A DNA stretch of 64,000 nucleotides from NCBI RefSeq assembly GCF_042649685.1, contig NZ_JBHRZT010000044.1:43219-107218 (forward strand). Reading direction: 5' to 3'. Below are positions 33,119 through 41,940 of the stretch, piece after piece (position 1 is the first letter of the stretch; each line of letters opens with the position of its first letter). A program made the position numbers and the translations under genes. Source of the DNA: Bacillus_BA songklensis. GTDB lineage: Bacteria; Bacillota; Bacilli; Bacillales; Bacillaceae_H. The notes below the pieces were generated by a model. The model was not told the DNA's origin. It saw only the letters and a list, made by a program, of their open reading frames with translations, and made no database searches.

Positions 33119-33649
33119 ACTAAAATGCGACTTATCTGAATAATAAAATGATTCTATTAAGTCCAAGGTTTTTTGATTGTCTCTAATCCGCGTTATGGTG
33201 ACTATATAGATCGATTTAGAAAATTCGACCTGACCAAAGAACGGCCATGCCAAATTTTCTAGACCTAAGCGGCTGGCACCCCCCTTGCGGGCGAATTCAA
33301 GTTGTCTGGATCACCGATTGTGATGCCTCTTGATTGAATGAAAATGTGTCGAGTTATTAAGTGGAATATATATAAAAATCAATAGAATATTTACAATTTT
33401 TAATAGATTATTTAAAAAACCTTAACACCTGCTTTACTTTAATTCACTACACTTAACATGTGAATTGGACATGCCCTATTTCATAGATTGATAGACGTAG
33501 AACGTACAAGGTCTATTTCCATTTTGCAGAGAAAATGGTTGCGGCTAAAAAAATGGCTGGAACTTGCTTCAGAAAGAATCTGACGATGAGTGAAAGATTC
33601 TTGAAAATAGAGGCGAAAGTTTTCTGGGAAAATAAAGGAGGACATGACG
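33119..33649. other. Intergenic region carrying the Pho box
   Basis: No gene seen in 530 bp; the only clear signal is the PhoP-type repeat array at 33422-33458 before phoX. Confidence 0.5.
33422..33458 (+). promoter_or_regulatory. PhoP box (four direct repeats)
   Basis: TTAACA (33422), TTTACT (33433), TTCACT (33443), TTAACA (33453): four TT(A/T/C)AC(A/T) words with 11-, 10- and 10-bp periodicity, which is the Bacillus PhoP binding pattern on the coding strand. Placed about 190 bp before the phoX start, it predicts phosphate-starvation induction. Confidence 0.65.
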
Positions 33650-35287
33650 ATGGAAAACAAATCGTTAAATCGACGCACCTTTTTAACACGTATTGGAACA
33701 GGTGCTACTGCCCTTGCAATCGCTACTTCTGGTCTAGGCATTTTAAGCGAGACAGCCAATGCGGAAACCGACAGCCTGTTAGGTGTAAAACCGAAGAAAA
33801 ACGGCTTTAAGTTTACTCCGGTTGAACCTGTGAGCAAAGACGAACTTGTTCTTCCAAAAGGGTTTAAATATGACGTTGTAGCCGCTTATGGCGATGTGAT
33901 CAATGGAAAGGGAGACACATTCGGTTTTAACAACGACTTCACCCTTTACTTTCCTATTAAAAATTCCAGTGAACGGGGCCTATTGTGGGTAAACCACGAA
34001 TATACAAACCCACTGTACGTGGAAGGAGAAAAAGTAAACGGCAAGTATACTCCTGCCCAAATTGAAAAGCTTCTTTACAACCAGGGCGGTTCCATTATTG
34101 AAGTGTATTATGATAAGAAAGAAAATAAATGGAAAATGGACCCTGCTTCCACATATGCTCGACGAGTAACAGGGTTAACGCCTTTTACACTTACCGGTCC
34201 GGCAAAAGGAACAAAAGCAGTAAACGGCGCAAAAAGCGTTCAAGGAACATTCGCCAACTGTTCCGGCGGAAGAACATTATGGAATACCGTCTTATCCTGT
34301 GAAGAAAACTTCGAAACCACTTCCAAAGATGCCGGATTAGATCAGACTCATTACGGCTGGGTAATCGAAGTGGATCCATTCGATCCGAATTTTGCGGTTC
34401 GCAAACATACCGCTCTTGGACGTTTCAACCATGAAAATGCTTCAATGGGTCTTGCCAAAGACCATCGCGTCGTCGTTTATATGGGAGACGATAAAAAAGA
34501 TGCTTGTGTCTATAAATTTGTTAGTAAAGATAAATATGTACCTGCATTAGGAAAAGCAAATTCCCGACTTCTTGAGGAAGGGACTTTATATGTGGCGGAC
34601 TTTAAAAAAGGCCAATGGATTGCTCTGACAATTGAGGCCGTACAAAAAGCGGCGGCTGGCAAACCGGAACTACTGGAAAAATTCCAAACGCAAGGCGATG
34701 TTGTAACCAACTGCCACGAAGCGGCCATCCTTCTTGGGGGAACACCGACCGACCGACCGGAGGATGTGGAAATTTCACCATTTGATAACACCATCTTTAT
34801 TGCCCATACGAACAATGACAAGCATGGAAACTTACATGGACACATTACCCGTTTCATCGAAAAAAACGGTGACCATGGAGCAACTGAATTTGAATATGAA
34901 ATTTTTGCAGCCGGCGGACGTCAAAGCGGATTCAGCGCACCGGACAACTTAACCTTTGACAGCAACGCAAATTTATGGACCGTAACGGATATTTCATCAA
35001 GCAGCTTGAACCAAGGTGCATGGACAAGCTTCGGTAACAACGGAGTGTTTGTCATTCCTACCGTTGGTCCGGATAAAGGAATTGCTAAGCAGTTTGCCTC
35101 TGCTCCTGTGGAAGCAGAATGCACTGGACCTTGTTTCACTCCAGACGAAAAGACACTATTCTTGTCTATTCAGCACCCTGGTGAAGAAACAGAAGATATC
35201 AACAATCCAACAAGTACATGGCCGCACCGTAAAGGCGAAAAGATGCCTCGTCCGGCAGTTGTGGCGATTACAGGATTTAAATTTTAG
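33650..35287 (+). CDS. phoX: PhoX-family alkaline phosphatase (DUF839), Tat-exported
   Basis: 545 aa. A twin-arginine signal peptide opens the protein (SLNRRTFLTRIGTGATALAI, cleavage near ANAE). PhoX signatures are present: LLWVNHEYTNPL, NCSGGRTLWNTVLSCEENFE, GRFNHENASM, VYMGDDKKDACVYKFVS, DVVTNCHEAAILLGGTPTDR and EDVEISPFDNTIFIAHTN. PhoX is a Ca/Fe-dependent phosphomonoesterase releasing phosphate outside the cell. tatA and tatC follow at once, giving a dedicated export system. ATG 33650 has AGGAGG 8 nt upstream; ATG 33644 is too close. Confidence 0.88.
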   Translation: MENKSLNRRTFLTRIGTGATALAIATSGLGILSETANAETDSLLGVKPKKNGFKFTPVEPVSKDELVLPKGFKYDVVAAYGDVINGKGDTFGFNNDFTLYFPIKNSSERGLLWVNHEYTNPLYVEGEKVNGKYTPAQIEKLLYNQGGSIIEVYYDKKENKWKMDPASTYARRVTGLTPFTLTGPAKGTKAVNGAKSVQGTFANCSGGRTLWNTVLSCEENFETTSKDAGLDQTHYGWVIEVDPFDPNFAVRKHTALGRFNHENASMGLAKDHRVVVYMGDDKKDACVYKFVSKDKYVPALGKANSRLLEEGTLYVADFKKGQWIALTIEAVQKAAAGKPELLEKFQTQGDVVTNCHEAAILLGGTPTDRPEDVEISPFDNTIFIAHTNNDKHGNLHGHITRFIEKNGDHGATEFEYEIFAAGGRQSGFSAPDNLTFDSNANLWTVTDISSSSLNQGAWTSFGNNGVFVIPTVGPDKGIAKQFASAPVEAECTGPCFTPDEKTLFLSIQHPGEETEDINNPTSTWPHRKGEKMPRPAVVAITGFKF

Positions 35288-35299
35288 GGAGGGAACACC

Positions 35300-35482
35300 A
35301 TGTTGCAAAATATCGGGGTACCTGGTTTAATCTTGATTTTAGTCATTGCCCTCATCATATTCGGTCCATCTAAACTGCCCGAAATTGGACGTGCTTTTGG
35401 CAGCACATTAAGAGAATTTAAAAACTCTGCTAAGGACTTAATTTCTTCAGACGAGAAAGAAGAAAAGACGCAATCCAAGTAA
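35300..35482 (+). CDS. tatA: Twin-arginine translocase subunit TatA
   Basis: 60 aa: a short N-tail, one membrane helix (GLILILVIALIIFGPSKLPEIG), the conserved FGPxKLPE hinge, an amphipathic helix (RAFGSTLREFKNSAKDL) and a charged tail. It forms the protein-conducting part of the Tat system. GGGAGGG precedes the ATG. It lies 12 bp after phoX and 64 bp before tatC, the minimal TatAC arrangement of Gram-positives. Confidence 0.93.
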   Translation: MLQNIGVPGLILILVIALIIFGPSKLPEIGRAFGSTLREFKNSAKDLISSDEKEEKTQSK

Positions 35483-35487
35483 TGTTG

Positions 35488-35516
35488 AAGAAGATGTAAG
35501 CAATAAGCTTGCATCT
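35488..35516 (+). other. Hairpin between tatA and tatC
   Basis: GAAGATGTAAGC and GCTTGCATCTTC (one mismatch) around AATAA; could set the TatA:TatC ratio by attenuation or mRNA processing. Confidence 0.5.
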
Positions 35517-35546
35517 TCCTCTTGTTTCGAGGAAAGGAGGAGCTGT

Positions 35547-36293
35547 ATGACTAATCAAGAAATGCTTTTTGTTGAGCACCTTGAGGAACTCAGGAAACGG
35601 ATCATCTATACATTGATTGCCTTTCTGCTTTTTTTATTTGGCTCATTCATTTATGTGAAGGACATTTACGCATGGCTGATTCGTGATCTTGACCATAATC
35701 TGGCTGTATTGGGGCCAAGTGAAATCCTATGGGTGTATTTTATGATTTCCGGCGTGATCGCGTTGGCTCTTACCATTCCAATTGCCGCCCATCAAACGTG
35801 GCTATTTGTAAAACCGGCGCTGTCTGAAAAAGAACGAAAAACGACACTAACGTACATTCCTGGACTGTTTATCCTTTTTATTGCCGGCTTATCATTCGGT
35901 TATTTTGTCGTGTATCCAACCGTCCTCAGTTTTTTATTGTCTTTGTCTGAAGGACAATTTGAAACGATGTTTACGTCTGAAAAATATTTTAAATTCATGA
36001 TTAACTTGACATTGCCGTTTGGATTTTTATTCGAAATTCCGCTTGTCGTCATGTTTCTCACCTCTCTTGGTGTCATAAATCCTATGATTCTTTCAAAGGC
36101 ACGAAAGATATCTTACTTTTTGCTTGTCGTGGTATCCATTTTGATTACACCGCCTGATTTCATATCCGATATATTGGTTACCGTGCCTCTTTTAGTTTTA
36201 TACGAATTTAGTGTGACATTATCAAAAATTGTCTACCGAAAAAAACTCAAACAGCAACCGGATAACGTCATTGAAATAAAGAAAACGTCTTAA
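35547..36293 (+). CDS. tatC: Twin-arginine translocase subunit TatC
   Basis: 248 aa with six membrane helices. Conserved features: VEHLEELRKRIIY at the N-terminus, the first periplasmic loop with GPSEILWVYF, AAHQTWLFVKPALSEKERK, and FGFLFEIPLVVMFLTSLG with ITPPD in the later helices. It recognises twin-arginine signals, here most likely that of PhoX. AGGAGGAG precedes the ATG. Confidence 0.94.
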   Translation: MTNQEMLFVEHLEELRKRIIYTLIAFLLFLFGSFIYVKDIYAWLIRDLDHNLAVLGPSEILWVYFMISGVIALALTIPIAAHQTWLFVKPALSEKERKTTLTYIPGLFILFIAGLSFGYFVVYPTVLSFLLSLSEGQFETMFTSEKYFKFMINLTLPFGFLFEIPLVVMFLTSLGVINPMILSKARKISYFLLVVVSILITPPDFISDILVTVPLLVLYEFSVTLSKIVYRKKLKQQPDNVIEIKKTS

Positions 36294-36294
36294 A

Positions 36295-36336
36295 CAAAAA
36301 ACGAACTCCTTAATATGAAAAGGAGTTCGTTTTTTG
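36295..36336. terminator. Intrinsic terminator of the phoX-tatAC operon
   Basis: AAAAAACGAACTCCTT / AAGGAGTTCGTTTTTT with a 6-7 nt loop; A-run and T-run allow bidirectional function. Confidence 0.85.
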
Positions 36337-36469
36337 TTGTGGTTACTACCCCGTGATGAGGAATACCAGTGCGGAAAATATCGTACATGTGATCGACAGA
36401 TTGGTATTATATAAGAATAAAATGAATGGCTCTCTATTTCTAGTAAACATTTTTGCGCCAAAACTAAAA

Positions 36470-36608
36470 AATAATAAGAATATTCATTTCTAATTTGACA
36501 AGTCTTAATAAGTTCTAATCCTTGTTCTTTCATAATTCTTAACCAAAATTTATTTTCAGTTAAGGAACGGTCTATAAACAATTGTTCAGTTAATGATTCC
36601 GGAATCAA
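36470..36608 (-). pseudogene. Possible DUF2935 N-terminal fragment
   Basis: The minus-strand frame starting at 36608 includes IDRSLTENKFWLRIMKEQGL, close in pattern to the SLxExRFWLRIMKEH helix of DUF2935 proteins, then degenerates. Too short to be functional; assignment is tentative. Confidence 0.3.
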
Positions 36609-37076
36609 TTGAAACCTATAAGATCTGAAGCGGTGGAATTAATCAATATTGCAGTTGCAGATAACCAACACTGTGGATGGTTAGGGAAGTAGTTAGTGTT
36701 GGATTCAGTTCAAAATGCCATGCCGGTTCTATGTTTTGATCAAATGCTTATTGCATCAGAGCCTATTTTTGTTATAACTCTACAAAATATATAAAAAACG
36801 ATATAAATAGTTTTACATTTTGTCTAATGAATGGGTTTATCTCATTATATATAATTATATATAGTTAGTATTCGTAACACCAAAGAATGGATTTAACGAA
36901 GGTAAAGTGGTTGAAGTGCATAAAGCCAAAATCAAGCGAAGTCATCATCGGAGAAATAGATAAACGGCTCATCTGAGAAGTACTCGATGCAATGCATGGC
37001 AGCTTTATCGAAATCGTCGTCTTGAAACATACATGAGACTTCAAATGGTTTAGTCTACTAAAAAGGGGGCTTGTTA

Positions 37077-38603
37077 ATGAAAACGCAGGTTGAACAAAAT
37101 GGTATTATAACCCTAACAGAAGAAATGACTAAGAGGTTGAGTGAAAGTGAATTGTGGAATGATGATTTACGACCAACAACACTCAAGGAACATTCGTGGA
37201 AGGGCCTAAACTTCGCTACTTTGTGGATTGGGATGTGTTTATGTATCCCGGCTTACACCATGGCCAGTGGTATGATTACTCTAGGCATGAGCTGGTGGCA
37301 GGCAATTGGAACTATTTTTCTCGGCAATGTTATTGTCCTTATCCCGATTTTATTAAATTCACATGCCGGAACAAAATTTGGAATTCCATATCCTGTTTTT
37401 GCACGGCTTTGGTTCGGAGATAAAGGAGCACACATTCCGGCTTTAGCCCGCGCAATTGTAGCCGCTGGATGGTTTGGAATTAATACGTGGATTGGAACAG
37501 GTGCAATTGATACATTGTTAACAGCCTCATTCTCTGCCTGGGAAAACTTACCCGGACATACAGCCATCGTATTTGCCTTGTTTTGGGCACTGAATGTAGG
37601 GGTTGCTTATAAAGGCCCCGAAGCCATTAAAAAACTAGGTTCAATTGCTGCTCCTGTAGTAGGCATCTCTTCGATTATTCTTCTCGTCTGGGCATTCACT
37701 CAGTCGGGAGGTTGGGGCCCCATTTTAGAGACACCATCTAAATTCAAAACGACTGGTGAGTTTTTAAAAGTATTTTTCCCAACTCTAACAGGTGTTATCG
37801 CTTTCTGGGCTACACTCGCTTTAAATATTCCTGACTTTTGTCGTTACGCTAAAAGTCAGAAATCGCAAATGGTTGCTCAAAGCTTCTCTCTCCCAATTAC
37901 AATGACCGTCTTTTCTTTCATTGGAATAGCAGTCACATCAGCGACTATAGTCATCTTCGGCCAAGCGATTTGGGATCCAGTACAGCTAATTGCTAAGTTC
38001 CCGCCATTTGTTATCTTTTTGGGAACAGTTGTGATTGTTATTTCTTCCCTAACCATTAACGTTGGGGCTAACGTTGTAGCCCCCGCCCGTGCCATTGAGA
38101 ATTTATACCCGAAACGTATTACGTTTGCAATGGGTGCTCTCATTACCGGGATATTTGCCATCTTGCTGCAGCCATGGTATATCATGTCCAACTTTGGAAA
38201 CTATATATTTGGTTGGCTTGGGACATATGCGGCTTTACTTGGTCCGATTGATGGCATTGCTATTGCCGACTACTGGCTTGTTCGACGGAAACAAATGGAT
38301 CTTAAAGAGTTATATGAACCCAACGGCCGTTACAGTTACACGACCGGATTTAATAAAAACGGAATTTATGCTCTTGTGATCGGTGTAGTCATCCCTGTAC
38401 TAGGCTTACTAATTCCAGGTCTTGGCTTTCTCTGGGATAATGCTTGGACTCTCGGATTATTTATTTCTATTGCTGTCTATACCTATTTAATGAAAGGTGA
38501 CAAAAGCGTTCTAAGAGAAGGTGAATACGAGAAGATGACTATTATAGAAAATTTCCCTCATGATATCAAAAGAAAACCGATAGAAACAGAACTTACAAAA
38601 TAG
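37077..38603 (+). CDS. NCS1-family nucleobase/hydantoin/allantoin cation symporter
   Basis: 508 aa with about 12 membrane helices. NCS1 hallmarks: NDDLRPTTLKEHSWKGLNF before helix 1, LWIGMCLCIPAYTMASGMI, GIPYPVFARLWFG, ARAIVAAGWFGINTWIGTGAI, FWATLALNIPDFCRYAKSQK and GPIDGIAIADYWLVRRKQMD. The family imports hydantoins, allantoin, cytosine or thiamine-like compounds with Na+ or H+. AAAAGGGGGC lies 8 nt before ATG 37077. It is monocistronic, so substrate cannot be told from context. Confidence 0.9.
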   Translation: MKTQVEQNGIITLTEEMTKRLSESELWNDDLRPTTLKEHSWKGLNFATLWIGMCLCIPAYTMASGMITLGMSWWQAIGTIFLGNVIVLIPILLNSHAGTKFGIPYPVFARLWFGDKGAHIPALARAIVAAGWFGINTWIGTGAIDTLLTASFSAWENLPGHTAIVFALFWALNVGVAYKGPEAIKKLGSIAAPVVGISSIILLVWAFTQSGGWGPILETPSKFKTTGEFLKVFFPTLTGVIAFWATLALNIPDFCRYAKSQKSQMVAQSFSLPITMTVFSFIGIAVTSATIVIFGQAIWDPVQLIAKFPPFVIFLGTVVIVISSLTINVGANVVAPARAIENLYPKRITFAMGALITGIFAILLQPWYIMSNFGNYIFGWLGTYAALLGPIDGIAIADYWLVRRKQMDLKELYEPNGRYSYTTGFNKNGIYALVIGVVIPVLGLLIPGLGFLWDNAWTLGLFISIAVYTYLMKGDKSVLREGEYEKMTIIENFPHDIKRKPIETELTK

Positions 38604-38685
38604 CACAGGCAGGATAGCTAGGGAATATAGAAAGTTAGCTTTCGTTAACTCTAAAATGTTATATCCTAATGTGGAATGTGATGCA

Positions 38686-38733
38686 AATTGACAGGGTAGA
38701 GGCCGCCCACTTTGAACCCAGTCGGAATCATAC
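38686..38733 (+). repeat. Direct repeat, left copy flanking the TOMM region
   Basis: Contains ATTGACAGGG, AGAGGCCGC and GTCGGAATC words; aligns with 45740-45786 with about six mismatches over 46 bp, same orientation. Confidence 0.7.
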
Positions 38734-38760
38734 TTTAAAACCTTTGATATGACTGAATTT

Positions 38761-38804
38761 AACGCTATCTGCTTATCCTTTAATTAGGTAAAGCAGATAG
38801 CGTT
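38761..38804 (+). terminator. Intrinsic terminator
   Basis: 14-bp stem AACGCTATCTGCTT / AAGCAGATAGCGTT with a 16-nt loop. It now abuts the truncated PAP2 gene. Confidence 0.7.
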
Positions 38805-38815
38805 TGTCACTTTTT

Positions 38816-39217
38816 ATGCGAATATTTCATCAAGCTGTCCTGTTATTCCGTCCTCATCAGGCATTAAAACAGTTTTTTCACCGTACCCGTCCGGATTTAC
38901 ATCGACTGATTGAGATAGAGGGTTACAGTTTTCCAAGCGGTCATGCGATGAGTGCATGTACTGTTTATGGTATGCTCTCATTTCTGTTATGGCGTCATAT
39001 TCCTACCCGGTGGGGGCGCGGTATCTTGATTCTCATCAGCATCACGATGATTCTCACGATTGGAATGAGCCGCATTTATCTAGGCGTACATTATCCCAGT
39101 GATATCATCGGCGGCTACTTTGCTAGTGGATTTTGGCTTGCAATGGCCATTTGGTTCTACCAGCGATATCAAGAAAAACGTGATAAACGGAAACAGATTA
39201 GCGGAAGTAAAGGGTGA
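38816..39217 (+). pseudogene. PAP2-type phosphatase, N-terminally truncated
   Basis: 133 codons. All three acid-phosphatase motifs remain: K..FFHRTRP, YSFPSGHAMSA and SRIYLGVHYPSDIIGGY, followed by a final helix and a Lys/Arg-rich tail. Intact PAP2 proteins of this type have 200 or more residues with two or three extra N-terminal helices, absent here. The frame opens right after a terminator hairpin with no ribosome site, consistent with a deletion joining the two. Activity on undecaprenyl or phosphatidyl phosphates is therefore doubtful. Confidence 0.65.
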
Positions 39218-39482
39218 AACGGTTGTGTCAATTTATCCGAACTTGGCACACAAAGAGTAATGTGATCATCCTGTTTTCGTTTTGGACGGTTCTACGAGGA
39301 CCCAATAAAAATAGGCATTTGAATCAGTAACAATACCCAATCATCGTTCATATTTTGTTGGGGAAAGTACTTGAAGTATTGGTGGATTCACCTGTTACAC
39401 AGTGTTTTTCTGATAATGTTGTTCTATTCCCGTTCCATGTTACTGGCACACCTTATTAATTTAAATTACGGAGGCTATGAGA

Positions 39483-39797
39483 ATGAATAATTTCCAAAAT
39501 GAGCTTCAAATGTTGAATGTTGGCGATTTCCAGGCGAGCGAGGTAGTTCCTTGGGACCAAAACCAGTACTATATGGATTCGTCCCGGCAACTCGGTGGTT
39601 TCGGTGGCTGTTTCGGCGGTGGTTTCGGTATCGGTGGTTGCTTCGGTAGTTGTTTTGGTTGTTTTAGCTGTTTCCGCTGCTTTAGTTGTTTTCGATGCCA
39701 TAACTGCTTTAGTTGCTCTAATTGCGGCGGCCGTTGCGGCGGCGGTCGTTGTGGCGGTGGCGGCCGTTGCGGCGGTGGCGGCCGTTGCGGCGGTTAA
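39483..39797 (+). CDS. TOMM precursor peptide, heterocycloanthracin/sonorensin type
   Basis: 104 aa. A leader (MNNFQNELQMLNVGDFQASE, then VVPWDQNQYYMDSSRQL) precedes a core of about 67 residues made almost only of Gly, Cys, Phe, Arg and Ser, with 15 Cys. The core has two zones: a Phe/Cys zone (CFGSCFGCFSCFRCFSCF) and a C-terminal GGGGRC repeat zone. Cys residues become thiazol(in)es through the cyclodehydratase/dehydrogenase encoded next. GGAGG is 8 nt before ATG 39483; ATG 39477 is too close. Leader and core fit the B_an_ocin (TIGR03601) family. Confidence 0.88.
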   Translation: MNNFQNELQMLNVGDFQASEVVPWDQNQYYMDSSRQLGGFGGCFGGGFGIGGCFGSCFGCFSCFRCFSCFRCHNCFSCSNCGGRCGGGRCGGGGRCGGGGRCGG

Positions 39798-39842
39798 TCG
39801 TTCTAGTTTTCTAACGAAAACCGTGGCTGCTAAGGAGAAGAA

Positions 39843-39872
39843 AATGCCCCTGCCTGAGTTGTTGTAGGGGCC
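39843..39872 (+). terminator. Attenuator-like hairpin after the precursor gene
   Basis: GCCCCTGC...GTAGGGGC with a 10-nt loop, placed between precursor and first enzyme gene. Partial termination would make far more precursor than enzyme, as is common in RiPP clusters. Confidence 0.5.
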
Positions 39873-39873
39873 C

Positions 39874-39928
39874 TTCACTATAAGATTAGACATAAGAGAC
39901 AAATTGCGGTACATAGGATTATAGTGAA
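39874..39928. other. Inverted repeat TTCACTATAA/TTATAGTGAA
   Basis: 10-bp arms at 39874-39883 and 39919-39928 with a 35-nt loop, between the attenuator and the maturation gene; could be a regulator site or a second RNA hairpin. Confidence 0.45.
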
Positions 39929-39975
39929 AGTGATAATGCGGATTTGAGAACAGCTCACGGGTAAGGAGGAGCGGG

Positions 39976-41940
39976 ATGACAAATTTAACCCCTTCTATGC
40001 GTCTGAAAGTGAAAAGGGATACGTTTTTTCTCCCTGATCCAAACAGCGGTGTGTATTTTCGGAACAACTTAAGTTCGTTCCGTATGGAAGGCAGTTCGAT
40101 CGAGCAGTGGGTTGAAAAGCTGATACCGATGTTCAACGGGGAATACACGTTGAGGGATTTGACAGACGGATTGCCGGGCCCATACCGGGATCGGGTGTAT
40201 GAAATTGCGGAAGTGCTGTATCGAAACGGATTTGTTCGGGATGTGAGCCAAGACCGGCCGCATCAATTGGCGGATCGGGTTCTTAAAAAGCATGCTTCCC
40301 AAATTGAATTTTTGGACAGTTTCGGCGATTCAGGTGCGTACCGTTTTCAAGCCTATCGCCAGGCCAAAGTGTTGGCAGTCGGCTCTGGTCCTTTTTTTGT
40401 TTCGGTGGTTTCAGCGTTGATTGAATCCGGATTGCCAAAATTCCATGTGCTAATCACAGACTCGGTACCGACCAATAGGCGTCGGTTGACGGAACTGGTG
40501 GTACATGTCCGTAAAACAGATCCCGAGGTGGCGGTAGAGGAAATCACACTAAAGAAGGAGGGGGTGAGTTCTTGGCGGGAGATTGTGCAGCCGTTTCATT
40601 CGATTTTGTATGTGTCACATGAGGGTGATGTAGAGGAACTGCGGGTTCTTCATGCGGTTTGCAGGGAAGAGAAGAAGGTGTTACTTCCCGCTATATGTCT
40701 ACAGCAGGTGGGTCTAGCGGGTCCGTTAGTGCATCCGGACTCTGAGGGCTGCTGGGAGTCTATGTGGCGCCGTATACATCAATCAGTGCTTTGCAAAGGC
40801 CGGCAGTTGTCTGCCTTCTCTTCCACAGCAGGAGCGATGTTGGCCAATGTGATTGTGTTTGAATTGTTTAAAGAGGTTACAGGAATGACCGAATCAGAAC
40901 AGAAAAATCGATTTTTCCTGCTCAATCTGGATACGTTGGAAGGAAACTGGCATTCGTTCATGCCTCACCCGCTCGTGATTGGACGTACATCGGCTGAATG
41001 GATTGAAGATTTCGATGTACGGATTGAACAAGGCTTGCGCAGAGGTGAACCGGGTGAATTGCTTCTTTATTTCAGCCAGCTGACATCAGAGGTATCAGGG
41101 ATTTTCCATATTTGGGAGGAGGGGGACTTAAAGCAGCTGCCGTTGGCTCAATGCCGTGTTCAGGCAGTCGACCCGTTGTCGGAGGGACCGGCTAGGCTGC
41201 TGCCGGACATTGTCTGTACAGGTTTGACGCATGAGGAGGCACGGAGAGAGGCAGGTTTGGCCGGGATTGAAGCATATATATCGCAAATGGTCGGTCTGCT
41301 CGTTACGACTCTACCTCCTTATCAGGAAGCAGAGGGTAGTATGATAGAAACGCAGGAATTTGTCGGTGTCGGAGCGGGGGAAACGTTTGCGGAAGGAGTT
41401 TGCCGCGGGTTGCAAAAGTGTTTGGCCGAAGAGCTGAGCAAGCAACAGGTCGAACAGAAGAATGTTGTCTCTCAAGTGCAGTTGAGCGCAGTAGAAGATG
41501 AACGCTGCCAGTTTTATTTGCAGGCCCTGACCACGATGCAGGGAGCGCCGGTAATCGGCTTGGGAGAGGAAGTGTCCGGCTTCCCTGTGGTATGGGTCAG
41601 TACGAACGGCCGCTGGTATGGCAGTGTAGGTTTAAATACAACAATGGCGTTGCGGAATGCGTTACAACAGGCGCTTATGAAAGTACAAAACGAAGCGGAT
41701 TGCCTCAAGATGCAAACGTTGGAAGTTTCGTCCGTGCTTTTGGAAGAAGGGGTGCCGCTAAACCTTGTGATTCCGGTGTGTGAAGAGGCGACACAATCTG
41801 AGGTTTTGCGGTCCGCTATGCAAGTCTTGGAACGGAATCATAAGCGGCTCTTGGTCTTCGAACTAGCGCTGGAACCATTTTTGAAAGAGGAACCGGTAGG
41901 GGTATTTGGTGTGTTGTTAAGAGAGGAGGAATCCCGGTGA
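39976..41940 (+). CDS. TOMM maturation protein with PqqD/RRE-like and ThiF-like domains
   Basis: 654 aa. The N-terminal 90 residues (FFLPDPNSGVYFRNNL, YTLRDLTDGL, VLYRNGFVRD) resemble a leader-binding PqqD-like element. About 125-330 is a ThiF/E1-like fold (KVLAVGSGPFFVSVVSALIE, GPLVHPDSEGCWES) lacking the usual Cys zinc pairs. The C-terminal 300 residues are of unknown fold. It matches the 'thiazole-containing bacteriocin maturation protein' group (TIGR03693-like). AAGGAGGAG precedes the ATG, and the stop overlaps the next start (GTGA). Confidence 0.82.
   Translation: MTNLTPSMRLKVKRDTFFLPDPNSGVYFRNNLSSFRMEGSSIEQWVEKLIPMFNGEYTLRDLTDGLPGPYRDRVYEIAEVLYRNGFVRDVSQDRPHQLADRVLKKHASQIEFLDSFGDSGAYRFQAYRQAKVLAVGSGPFFVSVVSALIESGLPKFHVLITDSVPTNRRRLTELVVHVRKTDPEVAVEEITLKKEGVSSWREIVQPFHSILYVSHEGDVEELRVLHAVCREEKKVLLPAICLQQVGLAGPLVHPDSEGCWESMWRRIHQSVLCKGRQLSAFSSTAGAMLANVIVFELFKEVTGMTESEQKNRFFLLNLDTLEGNWHSFMPHPLVIGRTSAEWIEDFDVRIEQGLRRGEPGELLLYFSQLTSEVSGIFHIWEEGDLKQLPLAQCRVQAVDPLSEGPARLLPDIVCTGLTHEEARREAGLAGIEAYISQMVGLLVTTLPPYQEAEGSMIETQEFVGVGAGETFAEGVCRGLQKCLAEELSKQQVEQKNVVSQVQLSAVEDERCQFYLQALTTMQGAPVIGLGEEVSGFPVVWVSTNGRWYGSVGLNTTMALRNALQQALMKVQNEADCLKMQTLEVSSVLLEEGVPLNLVIPVCEEATQSEVLRSAMQVLERNHKRLLVFELALEPFLKEEPVGVFGVLLREEESR

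Larger units (their letters stand above)
36294..37076. other. Intergenic region with gene relics
   Basis: A strong terminator (36295-36336) is followed by decayed DNA. A DUF2935-like fragment is suggested on the minus strand (36470-36608). Other short frames (SEAVELINIAVADNQHCGWL at about 36625-36690) look like relics but were not identified. Confidence 0.45.

Noticed and set aside
39595..39867. Val/Ala-rich frame inside the precursor gene
   Set aside because: Same-strand shadow of GGC/TGC repeats in another frame; low complexity and no start signals.
39456..40148. Long minus-strand frame (230 codons) across the TOMM precursor and enzyme start
   Set aside because: It is antisense to the repeat-rich precursor; its Ala/Thr runs come from the complement of the Gly/Cys codon repeats, and it has no ribosome site.
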